Shown: positions 47,871-58,945 of the stretch, piece by piece
Numbering within the stretch: the first letter of the stretch is position 1
Layout of the letters: every line of letters starts with the position of its first letter
DNA from: Aplidium turbinatum
Taxonomy: Eukaryota > Chordata > Ascidiacea > Aplousobranchia > Polyclinidae
Direction: 5' to 3'
Length of the DNA: 64,000 nucleotides
Assembly: GCA_918807975.1 (NCBI GenBank)
Contig: OU964923.1
Location: 23,727,235 to 23,791,234 of the forward strand
Notes under the pieces: model-generated
The model's database searches: none
What the model was told of the DNA's origin: nothing
Seen by the model: only the letters and a program-made list of their open reading frames with translations
Program-made: the position numbers and the translations under genes

Positions 47871-48299
47871 GAGTAGGCTTAGGCTATATTATATTTATTT
47901 TGGCGACTTTTTGCGTATCGTGTAAGCCTAGAACAGATATAAAAATATCCACTAATAGTGTTGTAGCCAGGACCTTGCGACCTATTTTCGAAAGGTTTGT
48001 GTCGCAACCCAGGAATAAAAACCACTGGCCTATAGAGGCTAAGCTAAGCTCTGTTATTGATATTTTACAAAAGTAACTTTGTTGAAAACTTTGTTTAACT
48101 TTGTTCTTTCAAGTGACATAATTTTGTTATTGAACCTTTAAAGCAGGTTTTCTACAAAGTCTTATCAGTGGCAAAGTAATCATTCAACTACAACTTCACA
48201 CAAGCAATAAATTGTCAAAAAAGAAATATTCCTAAATATTTGTGTTTTTTAATACCCATACAAAGAATACGTTACCTTTAAATATGGGTAAGTAGGCGA

Positions 48300-48478
48300 A
48301 ACGGTTGCTAACCTGATTCAACTCTCCGAATATGCGCTTGAGCAACGCATTCTAAGGTCTGCTCTCCATTCAGGGGCACTTAATGGATGGAATCATTCCC
48401 CGGAAACAACACTTCAACAATCGGGAACTTCACTCTGTCAATCTAGGTAACCGCCAACCGGCCCTGCGTCAAAAAGCC
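48300..48478 (+). repeat. Dispersed repeat, inverted copy of 23151-23300
   Basis: AATGCGTTG in inverse form, GCACTTAATGGATGGAAT and CCGGCCCTGCGTCAAAA are shared with 23151-23300 in opposite orientation. This copy is longer at one end. Confidence 0.6.
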
Positions 48479-48949
48479 AAGAATGCGAAACAACAAACCA
48501 CAAGGAATTATCTATCAAGGCTTTATCAGTCCGAGGATTAAGATTCAAAACCAATCAACCAAATACAGTAATAAATGCAAATGGTGGCGACAAATGTGCA
48601 AAATTGGGTCCAAACCATGGGCGGGTTCCCACATTTTTATTTTTAAATTGGAAAAAATTAGGAAAAGTTTAAGGTTCTTCGGTTATTGGAAACAAAATTT
48701 TGCTATTGGGGAACTTGAAGGTTTTAAAAACAACAAAAAGAAACAAAAACATGAACTAGAGACTTGTTAAAACCTGCGTTGGAGAAGGTAGGATGAAGTC
48801 TATATTTATTTTTAGAGTTTACTTCAGAACTGGAAAAACATGCCATACAAGCGTTATGATGAAGAAGTAATTTAGTAGATGTAGAATTTTATTAGATGGT
48901 TTGCTATCAAAGAAGATGCTGAATTAAAATTGCAATTGGATATTTTGCG

Positions 48950-51085
48950 AATATAGCCTACCCCTTTAATGAATCGAGACACGATTCATCAAAAATATGG
49001 AAATCTATCAATGAACTTCTTCAAAAAAAGAAAACTAAAGCGAATACTCTTCCCAATGAACTTATTGCAGAAAACATTTCATTCAAAAATCATGAACAAA
49101 TATGCAACCAACTTAACTACTACTTTACACACATTGGCGAAAAACTAACTTCACACTTACAGCAAAAGTCAAACTTTGATTCATTCATGGGGCCTCCTTT
49201 AAAACAAACATGTGCGGTATATGAAACTGATGAAAGTGAAGTCGAATGCCTAATAAACAAACTGGATGTTAAAAAATCGGATGGACCAGATGACATCTCT
49301 TCTCGAATGTTAAAGTTATCAAAAAGTATTGTTGCACCTCATTTAACTAAACTTTTTAATGCATGCTTGAAACAAGGAATATTTCCTGATGCTCTAAAAA
49401 TTGCAAAAGTTATTCCTGTTTTCAAGAAAAACGCAAAAGCAGATCCAACTAATTACCGTCCTATTTCCTTGCTTTCAAATATCAGCAAACTTTTAGAAAA
49501 AATCATTTACAAACGCTTGGTGAGCTTTCTTGACAAATTCAATGTTATTAATGATCAACAATTTGGATTTAGGGAAGGTCATTCTACAACGTTAGCAATA
49601 AGTAATCTTTATGAAAGACTAATTGAACTCAAAGAAAAAAATCATTACGTTTACCTGTTATTTCTTGATTTAGCAAAAGCGTTTGACACCGTTAACCACC
49701 AAATACTTCTAAAAAAGCTGGAGTGTTATGGCTTGAGAGGCTTGATGGGAGGCCTTATAAAATCTTACTTACATAACCGTAAACAATATGTTTCTGCTGA
49801 TGGCTTCAAATCGAAGCATGAAAATATCACATGTGGTGTTCCTCAAGGATCTGTACTTGGACCATTGTTTTTTCTGCTTTACATAAATGATTTGCCTCTT
49901 ATAACAACTTTCGATTCTCAGCTATTTGCTGATGACACTGTTTTATTTACTTCAGCAACATCTATTTTGCAATTGCAACAAAACACTGAAATTGAGATGC
50001 AGCGTATCTCTGATTGGTTCAATGCAAACAAATTATGCATCAACTACTCCAAGACGTTTTACATGCTACTTGAACGAAAAGGGGGATCAACTTCAAAACT
50101 AAATGTAGTCTTAAACGACACAAAAATTCAAAAAACAAACAACATCAAATATCTTGGCATATTTCTTGATGACAAACTAAGTTGGAATTATCACATTGAA
50201 GATCTATCTGGGAGATTGGCGAAAATATCTGGAATATTTTATAAAATTAGAAACTACACAAACAAACACAGCATGTTAACACTGTACTATGCTCTTGCAC
50301 GCTCAATAATACAATATGGCATTTTATGTTGGGGTTCAAGCACACAAAAACTGTTCAAGAAAATTTCAACAATGCAAAATCGAATCATTCGTACAATAAC
50401 CTTTAGCAACAGAAGAGCAAAACTTTCACTACTGTACCAAGATCTCGACATACTTCCTATCAGTAATTTGCATAAATTAGAAATTTCTAAATTTGTTTTT
50501 AAATTTAAAAATATGCTATTACCTGGCTACTTTGAACCTTACTTTCAGGAAATTACTAAAGTGCATTGCCATGGCACGAGAGCTTCTCAAAAAAATAACT
50601 TTCATTTACGTAGTGTCAGCTCAAGAAAAGGTCAAGGCAGTTTGAAGTTCTTAGGCCCAAAAATATGGAATGATTTACCTTCAGAAATAGTCGGGGCTAC
50701 GAGTATTAAAACTTTCACGAAAAAACTTAAAATTCATTATATGAATAAACTTGATCTGTGACTGTTTTTATTGTCACAACATTGACGACTGTTTCGCAAA
50801 TTGTTTTGGTTTGAACATTGTTGGTAACCTACTACGTAGGCCTACTACTCACGAACTGGTGCTACGTAGGCCTACTGCTTATCAACGGCTGTCATCTTAT
50901 TAACTGTACTCAAGTCGGCTTATGAAATGACTGATTTTATTAAAGTATTAAGATGTAAACTATGATTAGGCCTACTTTTAGTGTTTTTGCTTTGTCCTTT
51001 ATGCTAGCAGTTAACAGTTGTTGTTTTTGCATAGGTGTTTCTTACTACTTTTGTAGGGCATGATATTTTTGATGTTTGAATAAAA
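48950..51085 (+). mobile_element. CR1/Jockey-like LINE, 5'-truncated, intact reverse transcriptase
   Basis: An open frame enters from about 48950 (SRHDSSKIWKSINELLQ) and continues through Met at 49187 to the stop at 50761. From that Met, reverse transcriptase blocks are: KSDGPDDISSRMLK (30-43), NYRPISLLSNISKLLEK (89-105), QQFGFREGHST (124-134), FLDLAKAFDTVNHQ (159-172), GVPQGSVLGPLFF (217-229) and FADD (247-250), then the thumb (IKYLGIFLDDKLSW; IIQYGILCWGSS) and the closing GSLKFLGPKIWNDLP. The endonuclease half is absent, so this is a typical 5' truncation on insertion. The 3' UTR runs to about 51085, ending near GTTTGAATAAAACC. It resembles the LINE at 1-2459 but is a different family. Confidence 0.9.
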
Positions 51086-51689
51086 CCACAGGAATTCACC
51101 TTTTTGTTTTCATTTTCACGGAACTAAAGCTTATCATGTTTTCAACGTAATGCCGATGCTTTACATTTGTCACATTAAAAACACGGGAAGCAGCTGACTC
51201 GATGACTAATATAGTCTTTCGCTGCTTCCTGTCTGTTGTTGAATATATATATATATGTTTGTACCGTATACTATTTTTCGCAACAGACAAAATAAAAGGT
51301 TTCTCTCTCTCTCTCCTTTGGGAAAATTGATTTGGAGGTTTTTGGCAACACTGTTAAATGTTGCAATATTTGAAGTTGCGCTGTTTTCATATTGCAGTTG
51401 TGGTTGCAGACTTAATTGTAATTTCTTAGTTTGACATTTTCTGTGCATGACATCTAAACTTGTTCAAAATACAGAGGCTTAAAATTAACAAGCCCCAAGT
51501 ACTGATCATCAAGTAACCAAGAAAAATTTACGATTGAATGTTTTTCGTTACATGTAGTATGTACCGTAACTGTTACACTAGCTATGCAGTGTTTTAAACC
51601 GTACAGGTAGACATGTTCCAGGTACCTGTAATAAATCTGATTGAACTAAAAACGCCCAATATGGCCTGGAATATAAGTCATGATATTGA

Positions 51690-51879
51690 AAGATAGTGGT
51701 TGTGGGATGGCGCAACGGATAAGGCGTTGGCTTTTTAATTATGCAAACCTGGTTCAACTCCCGGCTTCAGCTGGTTCACCGCTCACCTCTACCCAGGGTA
51801 AAATAAATTGGGTGGGCGTAGTTGCTGAAGTAAAGGCGGCCAAGAGAAAGGAACTGGCCACCCTACTCTTCTTAGTGCC
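51690..51879 (+). mobile_element. tRNA-derived SINE, head and body
   Basis: GGGATGGCGCAACGGATAAG supplies box A and GGTTCAACTCCCGG box B, spaced as in a tRNA. The body continues GGTAAAATAAATTGGGTGGG ... GGAACTGGCCACCCTACTCT and is cut at TTAGTGCC by the LINE piece at 51880-52110; its 3' end resumes at 52111. Confidence 0.75.
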
Positions 51880-52110
51880 TTCTTCTTCTTCTTTCGTTTG
51901 AGACTAGATCAAATTTCAGGGCAGGTGGTGGAGAGCCAGGTGAGTGTAGCTTCGTCCAGCGTTGCTATACCATGCGTTCCACTGGGTGCCTTGTAGATGG
52001 GACATTCGAGAACGACATGGTCAGCAGTTTGTTCCTCCGCGCCGCATTCGCAGGCCGATGAGGGAGCCAGACCCCACTTGTGCATGTTGGAATGGAAGCG
52101 ACCGACTCCG
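51880..52110 (-). mobile_element. LINE C-terminal fragment inserted in a SINE
   Basis: The minus strand reads GTGVGRFHSNMHKWGLAP, CECGAEEQTADHVVLECP and LDEATLTWLSTTCPEI: the C-terminal zinc-finger tail of a LINE reverse transcriptase protein. Its 3' end is a short (GAA)n tail. GTGCC occurs on both sides (51875-51879 and 52111-52115), consistent with a short target duplication in the SINE. Confidence 0.75.
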
Positions 52111-52140
52111 GTGCCGAAGGCTGAGTATAATGAGAACCTT

Positions 52141-52460
52141 GTTTGTTTGTTTGTTTGTTTATCTTTATCCTGCATTGCGGGAAAGCGGACTTGAGCGCTA
52201 TGCATCGGTGTACGCCTTCCGACATACACCTGACCCACGCTGCAGCCGACGGCAATGTCTGTTTTCCGGTTGTCTACTTGACTTATGACTTAAATTTGGT
52301 ACTACCCATTACTCGAAATCGATCACTAGGTAGAGGCAATTATCGTTAAGTTTCTTGCCCAGAGAAACAACAGCAAGTGCGGGTGGCTGGAGTCGAACAT
52401 GCAGGCTCTCGACTGCGAGCCCAACGCGCTAACCACTCGGCCACGGCTGCCGACACTCAT
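52141..52460 (-). mobile_element. tRNA-headed SINE with (AAAC)n tail
   Basis: On the minus strand the head has box A (TGGCCGAGTGGTTAGCGCG) and box B (TGTTCGACTCCAGCC), followed by the body shared with 5505-5706 and an (AAAC)n tail at 52138-52160. It sits just behind the 3' end of the SINE above. Confidence 0.8.
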
Positions 52461-52794
52461 TCCCCAAAGATCAGTATCTGAGTATGGAACCTTTACCTTT
52501 ATTGAAAGATAGAATCTGTGGTCTGAAAAAATGGTTATGTTTCAACTATGCAGCCAGTTTAAACTCTACAACAACCGTGCCTGAAGTGCGGGACACATTC
52601 TGTCCGTGGGAGCACTAGCTGAGGCCCTTGTCCAAATTTTCAGGAAAAAATGAGTGCAATTTTAAAGCGGCCACGAAGACTTGTGAAAGGAGAAGTGCAG
52701 CATGTGGCTGAAAGAAGATTGGGCACCCCTGCTCCAAATCATAAAAAAGAACTTTATAAACTTACCTTGCTTTCATTTAGTACATTTTAAAGTA

Positions 52795-54810
52795 GGCAGT
52801 GGCTATTTGACCGCCTCTGTTTTTTGAATCTGAAACACTATTTGACCGGTCATGACGTCACTATACATGCACTTTTTCTCTTTCAAAGCAAACGACAAGA
52901 AGAGAAGAAAAAAATCCCTATATAAGTTCTAAATTCAACAATCATATTCAACTAGGTCAGTGGCGGATGCAACCTAGTTCGTACCCTGAACAGTTCGTAC
53001 CCTGAAAAGATCAAGAGAAGAAATTAAAAAAGCGGAAGTCGCTCATCACAGTTTCCGCAAACATTTAAAAATTTTCCCCCTGAAAAGATTGAGATAAGAG
53101 ATTGAGAAAAGATTGAGATTGAGAAAAGATTGAGAAAGATAGCACAAAACCGAAGTCGCTGATCGCAGTTTCCGCTAACCCTCACCCTAACGCTAACCCT
53201 CGCTGATCGCAGTTTCCGCAAACATTTTTCTGCACTTTTTGCTAACCCTAACTCTAACCATAGACTAATCTATGCTCAAACCCTTGCTGATCGCAGTTTC
53301 CGCAAACATTTTTTCATAGTTTCCGCCAACCGCAGTTTCCGCTAACCCTTACCCTAACCTCAGAGTAATCTATGCTCTAATCCTAACCCTCGCTGATCGC
53401 AGTTTCCGCAAACATTTTTCCGTAGTTTCCGCTTACCCTAACTCTAACCATCGAGTAGTCTATGCTCTCTAACTCTAACCCTCGTTGATCGCAGTTTTCG
53501 CAAATATGTTTCCGCTAACTCTAACCCTCAAGTTGTTTGCGGAAACTTCAATCAGCGACTTCGGCTTTGTGCTATTAAACTGCGATCAGCGACTTCGGCT
53601 TTTTTAAATTTTTTTCTCGATCTTTTTAGGGTACAAACTGAGGGTACAAACTGTTCAATGTACGAACTAGGTTGCACCCGTCAGTGGTGCGTACGATAGT
53701 CCTCGGACTGGTGTTCTAGAGGGAATGAGTTTGATTCTACTCGGAAGCGTTCTCTTTTTTAAACTAAATTTTGACCCGAAGTGACTCAATCGTTAGGCTG
53801 CTACATTTTTGTGGTCAATTTTTAATTTCAATAGCCTACAGCCAATTTTTTATGTCTTTTCAAATTTGAGTAATAAAGTTAGAGTTTTTTTAATTTGTTG
53901 GAATTTGAGAATTTCTCTGGGTAATTTTCCGTTCGTCGTAAGAGCACATTAAGACTGTGGTAAGAGGATGTGACCGTGTTTGTTGAACGGCGCATTACAT
54001 TTTTGCTCTCAACAAGTTAGTTTGGTGGCTGTAAACAGTTATATACTTTAAAAAAAATGGTTTCATCAATGTCAAGTTTACTTTTAGGCAGTGTTTTTTA
54101 GCAGGCAGTTTGGTTTGAAGCACGGTAAAATGCTTATGGGTAGTATCTAACTCATACCCTTGGGGATACCAGCCCGAGAAACATCGTATGCGCCGCTGAT
54201 TCAGTTGAATAAAACTATTCAATTTCTAACTTGTTGAGAGCAAAAATGGGAGCTGGTATACAAGTCCCCCCCTCTTGGTAACTCATGACAAAGATGAATT
54301 GACCAAAACATGTGGATTGAACATTGAAGTGTGTGAACAGTAAAGCAAAGGTAAAGTAGTTTCACCCTATATGTTTGGTCGAGTCCTGTCTTGACTCTTA
54401 TGACGAACGGAAACTTACCCAGAGAAATTCTCCAATTCCAGCAAATTAAAAAAACTCTATCTTTATTACTCATATTTGAAAAGACATAAAAAGATTGGCT
54501 GTAGGCTACTCAGTACTCAAATTAAGAATTGACCACAAAAACGCAGCAGCGTAACGATTGAGTCACTTCGGGTCAAAATTTAGTTTAAAAAAAGAACGCT
54601 TCCAGGTAGTATCGAACTCATTCCCTCTGGAACACCAGCCCGAGAGCTATCGTACGCCCCACTGACCCAGTTAAATATGAATGTCGAATTTAGAACTTAT
54701 AATATACTAGGACTTTTTTCTTCTCTTTTTTTCCTTCTCTATATACATCATGACCGGTCAAATAGTGTTTCAGATTCAAAGACCGGAGCCGGTCAAATAG
54801 CCACTGCCTT
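52795..54810. repeat. Large inverted repeat built from tRNA-like SINE copies
   Basis: Left arm 52795-52963 plus 53680-53942 mirrors right arm 54405-54810. Shared blocks include GGCTATTTGACC / GGTCAAATAGCC, TTGACCCGAAGTGACTCAAT and its inverse, and a tRNA-like unit (CAGTGGGGCGTACGATAG ... GAGTTCGATACTACC in the right arm, minus sense). A third, diverged copy of that unit lies in the centre near 54137-54215. The centre also has its own shorter inverted repeat (53999-54019 with 54223-54246) and a piece of the 36202-36400 hairpin (TGGTATACAAGTCCCCCC). The left arm is split by the element at 52964-53679. Confidence 0.75.
52956..53687. mobile_element. Word-array foldback element, family 3, with 8-bp target duplication
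   Basis: GTCAGTGG flanks it on both sides (52956-52963 and 53680-53687). The ends are CGGATGCAACCTAGTTCGTA and the inverse of CGGGTGCAACCTAGTTCGTA. Inside come GTACCCTGAA words, AGATTGAGA words and GAAGTCGCTGATCGCAGTTT words in opposite orientation at the two sides. The centre has many copies of CGCAGTTTCCGC(A/T)AAC interspersed with CTAACCCTAACC-type telomere-like runs. No protein is encoded. Confidence 0.82.
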
Positions 54811-55024
54811 TGAAGTACTTAGTGTATAGGCTACAGGAAGCAGACAGTAACAGTCTTTGGCCTGGCTTATAGCTTTCATTATGGTAGGTCAGTGATTAAA
54901 CAATGTCATATTGATTATTGAATGAAGTGTGTTAGGCTATGCTAATGGAATGAATTACTGTAGCCTACTTTATGAGTGGTAGTCATAAAAATACAACTAA
55001 GGTTGTGCAAAAATGTTTTGTTTA

Positions 55025-55140
55025 TGAAACTATTAGAGATGTACCGATATATCGGTATTGGTGATATCAGCCATTTTTTTAGTATCGGCATCAGTATCGG
55101 CAAAATTTGGCCGATACTGTGGCTGATACTAAACATGTAA
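55025..55140. repeat. hAT-type terminal fragment with palindromic GATA/CGATA words
   Basis: AGAGATGTACCGATATATCG and then repeated TATCGGCA / GCCGATACT words resemble the termini of a widespread hAT family (TAGAGATG..CCGATA). Only one end is seen. Confidence 0.5.
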
Positions 55141-55628
55141 AAAAAAAGGCGTTTGCTGCGGATTTTCTGCAGAAGCAAAGATATAGATCTTTTAAAGTTG
55201 TAACTAACATCACATTGATGTAAAAAAATAACAACCGGTTTAAATCTTTGATACCTCACACTCCCATGACTTCATGCGCACACCTTTTGGCATTGTTTGC
55301 TTACAGTGATTCTTTCACTTTAACAAAACGTTTTGTTTCAGCAGTTTTGCGTTGTTCGATTCTTAAGTTGTGAAGGAGACTCAATTTCTCCAATATTTAT
55401 CATTTGTGTTTCTTTTTTACTCTCAGCAGAGGATAAAACCAGGCCAAGACTACCCATGTAGCAAAAAATGTATTGTTTTGCATCGTTTTTACGTTGCTAA
55501 ACGTTTACCCATGTAACTTGGTTGTTTTTAGTAAGCTGGCTCTATCAGTTTGTGGTTTAATTTCCACCTTTTGTTTTAATAGACTCACCAAGCTTAAACA
55601 ATGTCATGGCAGAAAAAGTAGGCTCAAA

Positions 55629-56064
55629 ATGAAAGCAATGGGACTACGAATCCTCACTCAACTAATCAATAAATGGTCTTGTTGCGCCTAAAATGACAAC
55701 CTCATTGTGAAGAAAAGAGCGTTCTTCTCGGCTATCAGCACAAGGTTGAGCACTTACTAGTACAGCGAGCTGTTGCGATTCGCTAACCATAACGGTGTAG
55801 CTTCCCACGCTAGCCATTTAGACCATCCAATCAACTATATGTTTCTCGGCAGCCGTTTTGTAGCAAGAATTGTATCGACAAGAATTGAAATGGCTAGTGT
55901 GGGAAGCTACACCGTTGTGGTTAGCGAATCGCAACTGCTCACGGTACTAGTCAGTGCTGATAGCCGGGAAGAACGCTCCTTTCTTCACAATGAGGTTGTC
56001 ATCTTAGGCGCAACAAGACCATTTTGATTATTTTAGTGAGGATTCGTAGTCCCATTGCTTTCAT
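55629..56064. repeat. 436-bp foldback repeat
   Basis: The left arm from ATGAAAGCAATGGGACTACG (55629) to GCTAGCCATTT (about 55819) is mirrored by the right arm from AATGGCTAGTGTGGG (about 55887) to CCATTGCTTTCAT (56064). The arms are about 180-190 bases with small differences, and the loop is about 65 bases. The right arm abuts a LINE tail. Confidence 0.8.
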
Positions 56065-56370
56065 GTACAGAGCACCTTGCTTTTAGGCCAGGACATTTGA
56101 GTAGATGTTGCATCGTTTGCTCCTGTCCGCATTTGCAACTTGTGCTCCCCTTGGAATACACCCAGTGTCTCATCAAAGTTTTACACCTGTCTATGCCAGT
56201 TCTTAAGCGTTCGAGGCATCGCCCAATACTTCCACGGTTCACGCTTTCCGGGAAGAAGGCCCTCCATGTGTGTGAGCTTCATATTGGCCAATGTTGGTCC
56301 GTGTCACGGTTTCTTTCTATCTCTTACCAGGAAAGAGACTTGGAAAGGTTCAATGACGTAGTTTAATCGG
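56065..56370 (-). mobile_element. LINE C-terminal fragment
   Basis: The minus strand encodes RCLERLRTGIDRCKTLMRHW and CKCGQEQTMQHLLKCPGL, the C-terminal Cys/His tail of a LINE protein of the kind seen at 51880-52110 but from a different family. Confidence 0.65.
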
Positions 56371-57285
56371 ATATTACCGAAAGGCAGTCAATTGAATGTC
56401 GAATAGTTCTACTGGTGCAATGATAATGAAAATTCTTGAAGGACTGTAACGAACGGCTTCTCAAATAAGTCTAATTTCGAACACAATTTATATCAGCACC
56501 AATTCTCATCTACTTGTATTCAATTACTTCAACTTTCAATCAACAATAATCTCTGCATCTATTACCCACTACCACAACGCATAACACCACTCTCATAATA
56601 ATCATAATGCAAATTACACCACGATTTATAGCAGGTTGTTTGGTCTAGTAACTTCGAGAAGGTTACGCAATGCTACATCATAACAAACAACATCTGGCAA
56701 TTGTGAAAAGCAAAAGAACATTACAGATTCGCACGTAGGGTAAAATGTTTCAGAAACACGTCGCATAATAAAGATCTCGCAATCAAAGGTTACTACAGGA
56801 CAATAACCGATAATAACCTATGGCATAAGAATTCCACAATCAAAACAGCACGTTCGGTCAAGATACAAAGCAGCCCGTCGCGAGACCTCGCACATTGATT
56901 GTGACAGTCCGGCTGCCAGTCCCTCCTGCCATAGTTGAACCCGCTTGACGTTGTATATTTGTCCAAATTTTGTTTTTTTCTAACTTTGCCAACTAAAATG
57001 CCTAAGAAAAAGGGCCTGTTCTTGTATTGTTAAATATCATAGATTGTGCTTTCCGAAATTTCTCATTCCTAGAGACGAACATTTGCTTGATAAGATTAAA
57101 AGAAGACAATTTTTCTTGCAAGTTGTCAAGGAAATGATGTTTGTTGTTCTGGATTTGATGTTAGCAAATGGTAGTCAAGCCTTGTAAAAAAGAAACCCTG
57201 CCAGCTGCATTTAAAAAAAAAAAAACTTTTGTCACATATGCATCAAATGTAGTGTCAAACACTCTTTCAAACCAGCAGTTGCCAC
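56371..57285. other. No recognised gene
   Basis: Includes a fragment (about 56392-56425) of the hairpin repeat found at 16285. No coding frame can be supported. Confidence 0.4.
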
Positions 57286-57740
57286 TTGTATTTATAAACC
57301 CGGTCTGGGACTATTCGGAGATATCTCAATTCGGGGACCGCGTTTTTCGGAGGAGACTGATTCGGTGCTTTCTTAAACATCCAGTAACGGCTTCTGTTTA
57401 TTTGGAGAATTTGTAGGGATCATTTAGGTGGGCGGTCTTTGTGTTTACCTTCCCATAGACCTTCACATTTCCAATACCCATGCAAATGAAACGTTATGTT
57501 GTAATTGTTTCACAGTGAGGTGGAGGTAAATTAGCTGATATCTTGCAACAATTATTTTATAGGTTAGGCAATTAATTAGGCATATACAGACAATTGTATT
57601 TTACTTGACAGCGCGTTGATCATGAAACGCTGTTTGGCAGCTATTATTTTGCTGAAACTTTTTGGTCATTTGTCCGAAATCTCCAAAAAAGGCTGTCTTC
57701 GAATTGGGACATCTCCGAAACAAGCCATTCCGTTATAAAC
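57286..57740. repeat. Diverged relative of the family 1 word-array element
   Basis: ACTATTCGGAGATATCTCAA and TTTTTCGGAGGAGACTGATT at 57311-57365, and ATCTCCGAAACAAGCCATTC at 57712-57731, echo the end words of the elements at 9122 and 18044 (CCGAAACGGGCCATTCCG). The middle is not recognisable. Confidence 0.45.
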
Positions 57741-58157
57741 CACAGCACACTAATGAAATAAATGGTCATCGCATGAAACTTGACCAACACTGAAAAGTTT
57801 TGCTTGATTATCGTTATTGACAGGAAAAATGAAATCGAACGTTACTCGTCACCGCTGAAACAGAAAGGATCTGTAGGCTACAACGTCACTACGTTTAATA
57901 GATTCTTTATTTGGTCAGTGCAGCAATACTTTAAATACAGTTTTAATACAGATTATGATGGTGAGCACTGGTACTGACATGGTGGCAAAAGACCACAAGG
58001 TGCCACTTTCTTGCAACAACAAATATTTTTTTATTATAAATAAATAAGAACTAATTGTCCTCAAAGTTTTTGATTCTTAAATATTATAGTTATTTCAGCA
58101 TAGCATCACTTTATGAGCACTGTGGTACAGTATATAGAATGGCATACCTGCAGTAAC

Positions 58158-58361
58158 CAGGGGTGGAAACCTTTGCCCGTCAACGATTTTGATCGAGAGC
58201 GCTTCACGGCGCACACTTTTATTATTTTACATTCATATTTTTGCAATTTTGCCTTAAATTGGATTTACATTTTAGGAATGAAAACAATCGGTTTGAATTT
58301 GATTTGGCATTTTTCCAACAACAGATTATATGTAAATCTAAAAAGGTTGGGAACCACTGGA
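58158..58361. mobile_element. Small hAT-like MITE
   Basis: CAGGGGTGGAAACCT at the left and AGGTTGGGAACCACTGG at the right form imperfect inverted ends of the CAG(G/T)GGT...AACC kind. Flanking 8-mers do not match cleanly. Confidence 0.5.
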
Positions 58362-58439
58362 TTATACGATTGATCGCTTTTGATCAATACAGAGATGAAA
58401 ACCTTTGACAAGCCATGCTATACCGTATGGTTAGGCTAC

Positions 58440-58551
58440 CTACGCTTTTAATTTTCAGTAGAAAGATTGCATTTGATTTCTTTGATCGTAAGAACAATTC
58501 GTAAGAAAGAAAGCAAATGCCATAAATTTATTTTGAAAATTAAAAGCGTAA
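58440..58551. mobile_element. 112-bp MITE with 17-bp perfect TIRs
   Basis: TACGCTTTTAATTTTCA and its exact inverse TGAAAATTAAAAGCGTA bound an AT-rich centre. The superfamily is not clear. Confidence 0.65.
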
Positions 58552-58731
58552 ATCAATAGGCATAGGATAATCACAAAGCATAAGATAGCTTGTCAACATT
58601 TTTCTATTTGTCAAAAAGAGTATGTAATTAATGTACAAATCCACTGTATATTAATTACTCTATTTTAAAATCTCAAATATTTTCTGCGATAGAAATTGAC
58701 TGGAAAGCATTGTCGGTTCAACATGACATCA

Positions 58732-58945
58732 ATCAATCATTTTATTTTTCGTCATTAACGCGTCCGGGACGAAAAAGATAGTAACTACAAAAATCGATAT
58801 AAACCTACCAGCACGTTAACGAACGGGAAAAGGTGGCAAAACCTTGAAAGGTTTAAAACGTGCCGGAATGAAAAATTATGTAGTAGGCTATATATCAGTA
58901 GTTAACACGGCCACAAAACCCAAAAAACAAATAGCAAAAAATGTA
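58732..58945 (-). repeat. 3' end of a LINE-like repeat, copy 2
   Basis: Nearly identical to 23504-23718, with only a few substitutions by eye, including the phrase ACGCGTCCGGGACGAAAAAG. The insertions look recent. Confidence 0.65.
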
